Shown in pieces: positions 9,665 through 18,422 of a stretch of DNA of 64,000 nt. Numbering within the stretch: position 1 is the first letter of the stretch; every line of letters starts with the position of its first letter. The translations under genes and the position numbers were made by a program. Source of the DNA: Photobacterium sp. GB-56 (GTDB lineage: Bacteria; Pseudomonadota; Gammaproteobacteria; Enterobacterales; Vibrionaceae); the NCBI RefSeq assembly GCF_003026105.1, contig NZ_PYNW01000004.1:62001-126000 (forward strand). Reading direction: 5' to 3'. The notes below the pieces were generated by a model. That model worked only from the letters and a program-made list of their open reading frames with translations. It was not told the DNA's origin and made no database searches.

Positions 9665-10537
9665 GTGAATAAAAGTTTTGTAGATCTAACATTTATCTCA
9701 GCCCAACACATCAGTAAAGCGTACCAAAATAATGAAGTATTAAGTGATGTTAATTTTGAGTTAAAATCGGGACAAGTCTTAGGCTTACTTGGGCATAATG
9801 GCGCAGGAAAGTCGACATTAATTAAAGCAATGCTGGGGATGCATAACCATAGTGGTGAATTAACTATTTTTGGTCTAGAGCCACAAAAACAACGGGAAAA
9901 AATTGTAGAGCGTCTTGGCTATATATCGGATGTTGCAGTATTACCTGAATGGATGACTGTTAAGCAAGTGATGAAATATGTACAAGGTGTACATCCTCGC
10001 TATGATCAACAGAAGATGACAGCATACTTAGCTCAAACCAATATTTCATTAAAAAGTAAAATTGCTGCGTTATCTAAAGGGATGAAAGTACAGTTGCATC
10101 TTGCACTTGTGATGGCGACAGATGTGAATGTTTTAATTCTTGATGAGCCTACGCTAGGCCTTGATTTAATGTACCGTGAAACCTTCTATCGTTATTTAAT
10201 GGAATGGTTCCATGAGGGCGAAAGAGCGTTGATTATTGCAAGTCATGAAGTTGATGAAATAGCTCATATGCTGACAAATGTGTTGGTGTTGAAAAAAGGG
10301 CGAACTGTTTTACAAGGACAACTTAGCGATTTATCTGAGCGTTTTAATATCCTTTCGGTTGATGATCAACATATTGATCAAGCGAAAAAGTTAAAACCGA
10401 TTAGTTGTAAAGTAGGTTTAGGCCAACACCGTTTATTGTTTGAAAATATTTCACCAACTGAATTAGCAATGTTAGGTACAGTTACTAAGCCAAGTCTTGC
10501 TGATATATTTATTGCCAAGCAACAGGAGGCTTTATGA
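9665..10537 (+). CDS. ABC transporter ATP-binding protein
   Basis: A 290-residue ATPase of the drug/bacteriocin-exporter (CcmA/BcrA-like) group. It shows Walker A GHNGAGKST (about residue 43-51), an ABC signature variant LSKGMKVQL, Walker B VLILDEPTLGLD and the switch His in IASHEVDE. The C-terminal 70 residues are a family-typical extension. The start is GTG behind AGGAAGCGGAC. Its stop overlaps the start of the permease gene by 4 bp (ATGA), so the two are translationally coupled. Substrate unknown; it may export a peptide, lipid or drug. Confidence 0.88.
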   Translation: MNKSFVDLTFISAQHISKAYQNNEVLSDVNFELKSGQVLGLLGHNGAGKSTLIKAMLGMHNHSGELTIFGLEPQKQREKIVERLGYISDVAVLPEWMTVKQVMKYVQGVHPRYDQQKMTAYLAQTNISLKSKIAALSKGMKVQLHLALVMATDVNVLILDEPTLGLDLMYRETFYRYLMEWFHEGERALIIASHEVDEIAHMLTNVLVLKKGRTVLQGQLSDLSERFNILSVDDQHIDQAKKLKPISCKVGLGQHRLLFENISPTELAMLGTVTKPSLADIFIAKQQEAL

Positions 10538-11367
10538 ACCCAATAAAAGCATTGTTAACTAAAGAATTGCTTGAGCATAAGCTTGTCACTCGCTTACCAC
10601 TGTTTCTTGCTGCTTTTTCGATTATTTGCATCATATTAATTATGAGTAATAGCCAGAACTTCTCATTTAATGTGCAATCATCAGGGTTAGAAAATTGGTC
10701 GCCAAATTTTACTCATAGCGATTCTTTTGCGGGTATTGCCGGGCTAATTAATTTCATGCTGGCAGGGTTGGTGACATTAGTGAGCTTTTTCACCTACACA
10801 GCGAGAACACTGTCGAAAGAGAGAAAAGAGGGCAGTTTAGCGTTTTGGCATTCAATGCCAGTATCGGATGCTAAAGCGATAGCTGTAAAACTTATTTTTG
10901 CCTTAGTGATTATACCGATTATTACTTCTTTCCTATTGTTGTTTGCTGATCTTACTGTTTGGTGTGTCGGACAATGGTTTCTTCCACAAAGTTTATTAAC
11001 GGACTATTCAGTTAATCTTGTGGCATTGGGGCAGCATTATGGCGAATTTATATCGACAATGGCAGCCATGAGTTTAGCGTTATTGCCTGTCGCTTGTATT
11101 ATATTCTTTATTTCTCAATTTAATGAGCATCCCTTAATTACAATATTTGTGATTATCTTACTTATTAAAATAATGGGATCTATTGTTTTTAATTCAAGTG
11201 CCATTGGCGATTGGATAAGTCAAGTCAACAATCTGTCAATTAATATATTAATGAGTGATCACCCATGGGGGACATTAATGGCAATAGGTAGCCCAACATT
11301 GATGGGATTATTCATTATTGCGGTTATTTTCTTTATTCTCACTGTCAGATTTAGATCGGGAAAATAA
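10534..11367 (+). CDS. ABC-2 type transporter permease
   Basis: A 277-residue integral membrane protein with about six hydrophobic helices. It carries the ABC-2 permease signature region (TYTARTLSKERKEGSLAFWHSMP) after helix 2. It is the membrane partner of the ATPase directly upstream, with which it overlaps by 4 bp, and should act as a homodimer with two ATPase subunits. A strong terminator follows. Confidence 0.87.
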   Translation: MNPIKALLTKELLEHKLVTRLPLFLAAFSIICIILIMSNSQNFSFNVQSSGLENWSPNFTHSDSFAGIAGLINFMLAGLVTLVSFFTYTARTLSKERKEGSLAFWHSMPVSDAKAIAVKLIFALVIIPIITSFLLLFADLTVWCVGQWFLPQSLLTDYSVNLVALGQHYGEFISTMAAMSLALLPVACIIFFISQFNEHPLITIFVIILLIKIMGSIVFNSSAIGDWISQVNNLSINILMSDHPWGTLMAIGSPTLMGLFIIAVIFFILTVRFRSGK

Positions 11368-11380
11368 ACAGTAGACAATA

Positions 11381-11410
11381 AAAAAGGAGAGTATCAACTC
11401 TCCTTTTTTT
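11381..11410 (+). terminator. Terminator of the ABC exporter operon
   Basis: GGAGAG, loop TATCAA and CTCTCC, preceded by six A and followed by seven T: a standard rho-independent terminator about 15 bp after the permease stop. Confidence 0.88.
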
Positions 11411-11491
11411 ACGCACCGGTATTAAGCTTTCGTTTGTTTTTTTATCTATACAGTTATATGCATGGGAAAGCTTATTATTTTATAATTTAGA

Positions 11492-11695
11492 TTAAGCTGC
11501 TGTTACAGATTCAATGTACTTTACTTCATTTTTATATTTGCGCACGTTACGTGATAATGTGCCTTTAGGAAGTTCGTAACGTTTTTCAGCCTCATAGCTT
11601 GATAGGCCATCAAAAACAACAGCTGCTACTGCAACACGTTGATTTTCTGACTTAAAAATACGTTGTGCGATGATGTGGAATTGAGAATTATTCAT
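11492..11695 (-). CDS. Small HTH protein, TrfB/KorA-like
   Basis: A 67-residue protein whose central segment SSYEAEKRYELPKGTLSRNV reads as a helix-turn-helix like that of the plasmid regulator TrfB/KorA (AEKRYxLPKGTLSR pattern). It is therefore probably a DNA-binding regulator; its target is not known. Such short proteins are common as stand-alone genes in Vibrionaceae. The gene is alone, between a terminator and the Hsp70 operon end. The assignment rests on the motif only. Confidence 0.6.
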   Translation of the reverse strand: MNNSQFHIIAQRIFKSENQRVAVAAVVFDGLSSYEAEKRYELPKGTLSRNVRKYKNEVKYIESVTAA

Positions 11696-12022
11696 AGCGA
11701 CTTCTACTCTTCTATATATTTAAATGTCTTTATTGAGGGGCTAAAGGGAGTCCCCCAATAGCTTTACTTGTTAATAAAACAAGCAAACAAATGCTGTTAA
11801 TAAGACAATAACAAGATGAACCTTAACAGAAGATTAATAGATTAGGCTTTCGTTATTAAAAGTAGATATTGATTCATAATTTTAATAGATTCTCTTTGTT
11901 TATTTATATTTATCAACGGATAAGTAATAAAATACAGATGTTATATTTCATAAATGATGAAAGGATGAGTAAAAACTCACCCTTTTAATTAAAAGTAAGG
12001 TTAACTTTTATAAATTAGCAGA
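11696..12022. other. Intergenic region with a hairpin at 11963-11982
   Basis: It contains the promoter of the small HTH gene and the 3' flank of the Hsp70 operon. GGATGAGT AAAA ACTCACCC (11963-11982) forms a stem with one mismatch and may terminate the leftward Hsp70 operon; its T-run is better placed for the + strand. Nothing else is visible. Confidence 0.5.
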
Positions 12023-14875
12023 TTAGCCAATTAATCTTAAACCATTAGGTAAAGCATCACCAAAGACGCGCTTGGTTTCATCTTCAGTTAATATTTTAAT
12101 TTCTGATACCATTTCAATCCAGCTTTCAGGTGCACGACTTGCTTTAAGTTTATCAATAACTTGCTGTCGTAAAGCATCATTGATATCTAAGTTACGATCA
12201 CCCGTTTTACGCGTCATCATAACAGCCGCAAAGCCAATATAGGGTTCTTTACGCCAATCAAGCTCCATCAGCTCTGGTAAACAGAAAGAGACATGTTCTG
12301 CCGAGAGAAGATTATGAGTTGAACCATAGAAAGGCGTACGTGTAGCAATACGTCCAATCGCCCACCAATGCGCTTGTGCGTATTGGGTTTTCTGTAAGCG
12401 TCCAAATAACCACTCAATAAGTTGAAGCTTTTTGTCAAAAGGCAAATGTTCAAGTGAGGCGGCTAAACGTACCATGTCTTCATAGCTACGTTCTTGAAGC
12501 TCTTTATTCAGTTTGGCATTACGACTAGCACCAGGAGTGATGTATTTAGCAATGTCTTTATAGATCACTAATTGTTGCTCTTGGGTTAAACCACCGGCAA
12601 CACGACGCCAGAAGGTCCACCAGTCACACCAAGTTTGGGTATTGGATTCAAATTGAATACCTTGTTGGTACAATGCCCAAATTTCATTCATACGGAAATC
12701 ATCAGCAGGGTAGCCAAAACCCGGACGCATGGTAAAGCCTATAAGTTTTAACCAGTTACGCTCATGAAGATCTGAACGACGTCGACGCTTTTTACTTTCT
12801 AACAGAGCGTTAGCTAATTCACGTAAACAGGGGGTTTCCCAGTTATCACGTTTTCCCAGCATCTTATCCAGATCGTTACGCAACGTTTTCGCCGCTTTAC
12901 TGTTATCGCTATTCTTGCTGCCACCATAAACTTTTTTGATAGCATCAATGGCGTCATTCATTCGTGGAGGAAGCTCACTTTCAGCAAGGGTGCTGTCGAC
13001 ATCACCACGATGTAATTTTGCGAGATCTTTTCGGATCGCAAATTCAACTTTCCAGCGTTTTTTGGGATCTGCTATGCTAACCGCTTCGATCTGAAGGGTG
13101 CCGACTTCAGTTAGCTGACATGCTAAGGTTACCTCTTCACGATCTTTCTGGTTTGCCGCTAATTCGCTACGATCTCGTTCACTATCAAGAGTCGCAATAA
13201 ATGGCGGTAGAGTAACAAAACCATCACCAATAATTTCAACCAGTTCACCGGCTTCTGAGTATTTTTCATCAGTGGTAGAAACAAGGTTAAAACGCACGGG
13301 CTCACCCAAGGTTAAAGCAAATTTACGATGAGTTAAGTTAACTTCAGTACTTTCTTCAATACCTTTTGGTAATAAACAGATACCTTGTTTTACGTCTTTA
13401 TTTTGACCAATAACAAGGAAGAAAGAACGGGCAGAGCCACCGCCAATTTTTAGTTGTGCGCCATGACGGGCTTTGGCATAAGCAACCGCACCAAAGGCAA
13501 CCGCAAGATCGGGATGTAGGTTTTTAAGCTCTGTAATACTGCTATCGTCGCGCCATGATGAAATGACGTTAAGTGTGCGCTCAGTCAGTAATGGGCTGTT
13601 AAAGACACCACCATTTAGCAGTACGGCAACAGGAATCGCTGGTTTATCGTCATCGATTTCAATACCATTTTCTTTGAACGCATCGCGGCACACATGATCA
13701 TGAAGATCGATAAATTGTGCAATATGTTTACTAATAGCAGGATCTGCCGCATAGGGTAGGCCAAATTCGACCATAGCCGCTTGACGTTGGCTTGGTTGCT
13801 CGCTGTATGCTGTCATAGGGAAGAAACCGTCAAGCGCAATGCGATGCACTTCGTCACGATTTAACTCAATACTTTTGGCACCACCAATCAATCGTGAGCC
13901 GCTACCTAACATGGTTACTTTTGCTGTATCTGGTGCATTACCTGATAATAAGCTTTCTTTCACTTTACGTGTTTGCTGTATAAGTTTTGATAGCGCAGAT
14001 TGACTGAGTTTGTTTGATTCACCGTTCAGACGTTGCTCGGCAACATGAGCAAGGGATAAATCAAGGTTATCCCCACCAAGCATTAAGTGATCGCCAACCC
14101 CTATACGATCAAGGGTTAGCTTATTATCTTTGCTACCGACTTTTATTAAGCTTAAATCCGTTGTACCACCACCTACGTCACACACCATTAATAGTGGTAT
14201 GTCTTTTAATAATTCATCAGCGTTATCTTTATTTTGCGCGTACCAGTCGTAACATACTGCTTGCGGCTCTTCTAGCAGTAAGACTTTTTTTAATCCTGCT
14301 AACTCTGCTGCTTGTAGTGTTAACGCACGTGCGGCTTCATCAAATGATGCAGGCACAGTTATCACTACTTCTTGATCGGCAAGCTTGGCATTCTTATGGT
14401 GATAATCCCATGATTGACGAACATGGTTTAAGTAACTGGCACTAGCAATGACAGGAGAAACTTTCTTAACATCTGATTTAGATGCGGTTGATGACCAAGG
14501 TAAAATAGCTTCGTTACGATCAACGTTGGGATGAGATAGCCAGCTCTTAGCACTCACCACTTGGCGACCTTCAACTTTTGCACCCAGCTCACGCGCTAAC
14601 TCACCAATGATCACGGTATCAATTTCGCCGTTAACCGGTTCAGGGTTCCATGGTAAGACAAGTTGAGTTGCATCCATTTCACCTTGAGCGGGGTGATAAC
14701 GGAAAGAGGGCAGTAGAGGTTTACGAGCGACTTCGCCCGGTGCAATAAGTTGATCGATATTGAAAATATGCATTGGGCTATTTTCAAGGTCATCTGTAAT
14801 TTCAGCGTAAGCTACAACGGTGTGCGTTGTCCCTAGATCGATACCGACTAAATAGCGAGGGGAAGATGAAGGCAT
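12023..14875 (-). CDS. Hsp70 family protein with long C-terminal domain (DUF3731 type)
   Basis: A 950-residue protein. Residues 1 to about 480 are a DnaK-like actin-fold ATPase: phosphate-1 loop GIDLGTTHTVVAY, EEPQAVCYDWY, phosphate-2 DVGGGTTDLSLIKVG and adenosine motif LLNGGVFNSPLL. Residues about 480-610 are beta-rich and unlike the usual DnaK substrate domain, and residues about 640-950 match the alpha-helical DUF3731-type extension. It is the third gene of a DUF2760-Hsp70-Hsp70 operon, about 150 bp after the shorter Hsp70 gene, with RBS GGAG. It is probably a specialised chaperone-like ATPase; its client is unknown. Confidence 0.85.
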   Translation of the reverse strand: MPSSSPRYLVGIDLGTTHTVVAYAEITDDLENSPMHIFNIDQLIAPGEVARKPLLPSFRYHPAQGEMDATQLVLPWNPEPVNGEIDTVIIGELARELGAKVEGRQVVSAKSWLSHPNVDRNEAILPWSSTASKSDVKKVSPVIASASYLNHVRQSWDYHHKNAKLADQEVVITVPASFDEAARALTLQAAELAGLKKVLLLEEPQAVCYDWYAQNKDNADELLKDIPLLMVCDVGGGTTDLSLIKVGSKDNKLTLDRIGVGDHLMLGGDNLDLSLAHVAEQRLNGESNKLSQSALSKLIQQTRKVKESLLSGNAPDTAKVTMLGSGSRLIGGAKSIELNRDEVHRIALDGFFPMTAYSEQPSQRQAAMVEFGLPYAADPAISKHIAQFIDLHDHVCRDAFKENGIEIDDDKPAIPVAVLLNGGVFNSPLLTERTLNVISSWRDDSSITELKNLHPDLAVAFGAVAYAKARHGAQLKIGGGSARSFFLVIGQNKDVKQGICLLPKGIEESTEVNLTHRKFALTLGEPVRFNLVSTTDEKYSEAGELVEIIGDGFVTLPPFIATLDSERDRSELAANQKDREEVTLACQLTEVGTLQIEAVSIADPKKRWKVEFAIRKDLAKLHRGDVDSTLAESELPPRMNDAIDAIKKVYGGSKNSDNSKAAKTLRNDLDKMLGKRDNWETPCLRELANALLESKKRRRRSDLHERNWLKLIGFTMRPGFGYPADDFRMNEIWALYQQGIQFESNTQTWCDWWTFWRRVAGGLTQEQQLVIYKDIAKYITPGASRNAKLNKELQERSYEDMVRLAASLEHLPFDKKLQLIEWLFGRLQKTQYAQAHWWAIGRIATRTPFYGSTHNLLSAEHVSFCLPELMELDWRKEPYIGFAAVMMTRKTGDRNLDINDALRQQVIDKLKASRAPESWIEMVSEIKILTEDETKRVFGDALPNGLRLIG

Positions 14876-14991
14876 GACGACTCCACAAAGTAAAATAGGA
14901 AAATTGACAAGTGGGAATAAATGAAAGCCCTACAGAAGGTAGATGATTGTGTATTGTTATAACTATAAACCCACGAGTATGTATATAGATA

Positions 14992-15017
14992 AACGGCGCA
15001 TCAAAAGATGCGCCGTT
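14992..15017. terminator. Intercistronic hairpin between the two Hsp70 genes
   Basis: AACGGCGCATC, loop AAAA, GATGCGCCGTT: a perfect 11-bp GC-rich stem 10 bp after the shorter Hsp70 gene. The following T-tract is short in the leftward direction, so it may attenuate transcription or stabilise the upstream mRNA rather than fully end it. Confidence 0.6.
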
Positions 15018-15026
15018 AGTTCGATA

Positions 15027-16862
15027 TTAGCTTTCGCGAACGTCGAATTCTACCTGCCATTTCTGACCGTTATCAGTCGAAATCGCTTCAAGACAAAGTG
15101 TCCCTAATTCTGTTACGCGTGATGCTAGCTTAACAGGAACCACTTCACCTACGGTACGGCCATCAGATACTGGCAGTGTCATTTGAATCGATGGTAATTC
15201 TTCCATCTCTTCAGGTTGCCACCAATCAAGATGAGTACCAGCAACATCATCACGGCGTACTGTAGAACCGAAGAACTTGAACTGTACGGGTTGGCCAATG
15301 ATTAAGCCAAACTCTTGGCTTGGTACGTTAGCTTGAGAGCCTTCTTCCATACCAAATGGTGCGACACATAGCGCTTCAAGTGGCGGCTCCATGCCTGGGA
15401 TTGCAGGCATAGCACTTTCGATGCCGACATAGTAGCTACTTGCGATACCGCCACGGATACGAACGCCTTTACCTTGACGAACAGAGCCGTAGTAGGACGC
15501 GCCGCTTGCAACCGCTAAATCAAGATCTAAACCTTGAAGTAATTTAGCTGGCTCTGAACCACCTGTAGTTAACCAACTATTAATGATACCTAGTAGGCGA
15601 TCAGATAATAGGTTAGATTTTAAAACGCCACCGTTGAACAAAATTGCAGTAGGACGGATGAAGCCGTCATGCATTTGTTCAAATTGCTCAAAAAGCTCAT
15701 CAACCGCTTGGCTTTGACGGCTAAGGAAACTTGCTACATGGCGAGATACCGCCGCATCTTGTGCGTAAGGTAAGCCCATTTGGGTTAATGCGCCGCGTGC
15801 TGCTTGAACTGGGTGCTCTTCAACAGATGTTTGTGGGAAGAAACCTTCAACAAGTGTCTGTTGTACTTCTTCTTGAGTCAGTTCAGTTTGAAGTGTGCCG
15901 CCAAGTAGTTTAGAACCACGACTAGGAACAACAATTGGCATTGCTTGTAATTCAGCATCATTAAGTAATGCTTCTTTAGCATCACGACATGCATGCGTAA
16001 TCGCCAATACTTGCCAAGGTTGTAACTGTTTGCCTTCTTGCGCTAGCTTCATCTTTAAACGATAAGCCAGAGCTAAGTCCATGTTGTCGCCACCCAGCAG
16101 GATATGATCGCCAACAGCAACACGATTCAGAGTAAGGTTGCCGTCTTCTTCAGTTACAGCGACTAACGATAAATCTGTTGTACCACCACCGATATCAACC
16201 ACGAGGATGATATCACCAACGGATACTTGATCACGCCAGCTTTCATCGTTGTTTTTAATCCAGCTATATACTGCCGCTTGTGGCTCTTCAAGCAACGTAA
16301 GGTACTTAAAGCCAACATTACGTGCTGCTTCTGCGGTTAAATCACGCGCTGCGGGATCAAACGACGCTGGGACAGTAATCGTTACGTCTTGATCAAAAAT
16401 AGGCGTTTCAGGATGCTGGAAGTTCCATGCATCAGCCATGTGCTCAAGATATTGTTGTGTGGCTTCAAGAGGTGATACTTTGACCACTTCTTCTGGGCTA
16501 TTTAATGGTAAGAATGCATCACGACGGTTTACGCCGCCGTGACATAGCCAGCTTTTCGCACTAGAGATAAGACGGATAGGAGTCTTACTGCCTAATGAAC
16601 GTGCCATTGTACCCACAATCGCATTCGGTTTTGCATTCCAAGGAAGTGCAGTATCACCTTCAGCCAGTTCAGATTCATGTGCTTGATACATGAACGATGG
16701 AAGCTGGTTCTTTTCTTCCACATTACCCGGATTGGTTAATTGTGGGATGGGCATAACCGTAACATCAGCGTTCTCATCTTGAAGATCAACATAAGAGAGT
16801 ACGCAGTGTGTTGTACCTAAATCGATACCAACGCTGTAACGGTGTTGTTGTGTGTCTTGCAT
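15027..16862 (-). CDS. Hsp70 family protein (short form)
   Basis: A 611-residue DnaK-like protein with complete nucleotide-binding motifs: GIDLGTTHCVLSYV near the N-terminus, LLEEPQAAVYSW, VVDIGGGTTDLSLVAV and ILFNGGVLKSNLL. After about residue 470 it has a short beta-rich domain and no DnaK lid. It is paralogous to the 950-residue protein downstream but lacks the long helical extension. Its ATG overlaps the stop of the DUF2760 gene (TAATG), so the two are translationally coupled, which argues for a shared complex. Confidence 0.87.
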   Translation of the reverse strand: MQDTQQHRYSVGIDLGTTHCVLSYVDLQDENADVTVMPIPQLTNPGNVEEKNQLPSFMYQAHESELAEGDTALPWNAKPNAIVGTMARSLGSKTPIRLISSAKSWLCHGGVNRRDAFLPLNSPEEVVKVSPLEATQQYLEHMADAWNFQHPETPIFDQDVTITVPASFDPAARDLTAEAARNVGFKYLTLLEEPQAAVYSWIKNNDESWRDQVSVGDIILVVDIGGGTTDLSLVAVTEEDGNLTLNRVAVGDHILLGGDNMDLALAYRLKMKLAQEGKQLQPWQVLAITHACRDAKEALLNDAELQAMPIVVPSRGSKLLGGTLQTELTQEEVQQTLVEGFFPQTSVEEHPVQAARGALTQMGLPYAQDAAVSRHVASFLSRQSQAVDELFEQFEQMHDGFIRPTAILFNGGVLKSNLLSDRLLGIINSWLTTGGSEPAKLLQGLDLDLAVASGASYYGSVRQGKGVRIRGGIASSYYVGIESAMPAIPGMEPPLEALCVAPFGMEEGSQANVPSQEFGLIIGQPVQFKFFGSTVRRDDVAGTHLDWWQPEEMEELPSIQMTLPVSDGRTVGEVVPVKLASRVTELGTLCLEAISTDNGQKWQVEFDVRES

Positions 16863-17551
16863 TATAATTCTACCTCAGCGGCTGCGATGATATGTGCATC
16901 GTGGCCTTCTGCCAATTTAGGCAATTTAACTTCTGTTACTTTCCAGCCACGGTGGATCAAAGTTCCGTTAAATGGTGCTTCACCAACCACATTACCTGTT
17001 AGGCGAACTTCAGATGCGTTGAAGCCTTGTGGCAGGGTAATACGTGTCTCTTCTTCTTCAGTGCGAACTGGCGCAAAACTGAAGTATTCATTTAATACTT
17101 TATGACCGCCTTCGTGAATAACACGTGCTGCGGCACCGATATCGGCGTCAGCATAGCCTTTAAGATCTTCTTGCATGAAGTCGATAAAGCGCGCTTCTTG
17201 TTGAAGCAGAGAAAGAAGTTGTAATGCAGCATCAGGGGTCGATGTTTTTAGCTTAGGTTCAACTTCAACCTCAACGATTCTTTCAACAACTTTTTCAACT
17301 TCGACAATTTTCTCGACGGGTTTTTCGATAATCTTTTCTACGATTTTCTCAACCGGTTTTTCAACTTCGACGATCTTCTCTACTTCGATTTCTTTTTCGA
17401 TAATCTTTTCAACTTCGACTGGCTTGCCTTTTTTCGTGAGGTACATAACCAATAGAATTAGAACTAGAGCGCCTAACCATGCGTGACCCATGTCGATAGT
17501 AGTTGGCACTGCCGACAAATCAACGTGCATCTTAGAAAAATCAAAAGCCAT
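16862..17551 (-). CDS. DUF2760 family membrane-anchored protein
   Basis: A 229-residue protein with one transmembrane helix (about residues 24-39). Then come about 60 residues of a repetitive Glu/Lys/Val segment built from VEKIVEK-like heptads, which should form a rod or coiled coil. A globular C-terminal domain (about residues 105-229) is of the DUF2760 type. The low-complexity repeat, the membrane anchor and the coupled Hsp70 genes suggest that it tethers the Hsp70-like ATPases to the membrane; this is inference. First gene of the operon. Confidence 0.8.
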   Translation of the reverse strand: MAFDFSKMHVDLSAVPTTIDMGHAWLGALVLILLVMYLTKKGKPVEVEKIIEKEIEVEKIVEVEKPVEKIVEKIIEKPVEKIVEVEKVVERIVEVEVEPKLKTSTPDAALQLLSLLQQEARFIDFMQEDLKGYADADIGAAARVIHEGGHKVLNEYFSFAPVRTEEEETRITLPQGFNASEVRLTGNVVGEAPFNGTLIHRGWKVTEVKLPKLAEGHDAHIIAAAEVEL

Positions 17552-17985
17552 ATTTGTTTACTCTTAGCGGTTAAAGGGCGATTCGGTTAAATATTAAGTG
17601 TGAATCAGCTTCAAATAATTAGTCGAATATTAACATAGACGTATGCAAAAGATGCCTACTAGAGCGTGTTTTTTTGCTTAAAAGCGAGAACAAACGGTTT
17701 CTTAGCCTAATTTGCAATCAATATATTACGTTAAATACTAGTGTATTTAGCGTATTTGACACATCGATGTTCTGACATGTAGCTAAAATGGGGATGGAGG
17801 GTGACGTTTTCAAGCTAACTGATTGTATTAAAAAGATATGGCTTAAAATTCGATAACAAGGTCATTAATCTTAAAAGAATTGCTTGATATAACCACTTTG
17901 GTGGTGGTTCAATACAGCAAAATTAGTACTAAAGCATGATAGTTCTTAAGTGTATGGGCTGTTGTGTTAGAAGATAGGTCAAGAT
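17552..17985. other. Divergent promoter region, Hsp70 operon / yajD
   Basis: About 430 bp without an ORF. I looked for a heat-shock (sigma-32) type promoter toward the DUF2760 gene and saw none that is clear. A short hairpin (AACCAC ... GTGGTT, about 17895-17913) lies in the region upstream of yajD. Confidence 0.45.
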
Positions 17986-18342
17986 ATGTCATCTGATTTC
18001 TACGGCACCAGTGCCGCTTATGCACGTAAAGAAGCGGGTTACCGTGAAAAAGCATTAAAAATTTACCCGTGGGTATGTGGTCGTTGTTCTCGTGAATTTG
18101 TATATTCAAATCTCCGTGAATTAACCGTTCACCACGTAGATCATGATCATACTAATAATCCAGAAGATGGCAGTAACTGGGAACTACTTTGTTTATTCTG
18201 TCACGACCATGAGCATGAGAAATATACTGATGCGGATAACGGTCAAAGTAGTGTGATCCGTGCTGGCGAAAATGAGCATGAAGCTGCTACGTTCAACCCA
18301 TTTGCAGATTTAAAAGCAATGATGGAAAAAGGCAAAAAGTAA
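17986..18342 (+). CDS. yajD: YajD family HNH nuclease
   Basis: A 118-residue protein closely resembling E. coli YajD along its whole length. Conserved segments include YREKALKIYPWVCGRCSREF, the HNH centre LTVHHVDHDHTNNPEDGSNWELLC and the second Cys pair in LFCHDHEH; the CxxC pairs bind the structural zinc. It is predicted to be an HNH endonuclease, but the biological substrate is not established. Monocistronic, followed by a strong terminator. Confidence 0.93.
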   Translation: MSSDFYGTSAAYARKEAGYREKALKIYPWVCGRCSREFVYSNLRELTVHHVDHDHTNNPEDGSNWELLCLFCHDHEHEKYTDADNGQSSVIRAGENEHEAATFNPFADLKAMMEKGKK

Positions 18343-18371
18343 TAGCTTGCTTGTATCCGTTAGAAAAAATG

Positions 18372-18395
18372 AAAGGGACGATAATTCGTCCCTTT
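18372..18395. terminator. Bidirectional terminator, yajD / M50 protease
   Basis: AAAGGGACGA TAAT TCGTCCCTTT is a perfect 10-bp stem with A/T-rich ends, between convergent genes. Confidence 0.88.
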
Positions 18396-18422
18396 ATTGT
18401 ATCTATCGTTTAGGAAAATCTA

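Noticed and set aside
14014-14445. 143-codon + strand ORF inside the long Hsp70 gene
   Set aside because: It is the antisense shadow of a well-conserved ATPase domain on the - strand; no RBS or recognisable protein.
17552-17985. Heat-shock (sigma-32) promoter upstream of the Hsp70 operon
   Set aside because: I looked for CTTGAAA and CCCCAT-like boxes at the right spacing on the - strand and found none convincing.
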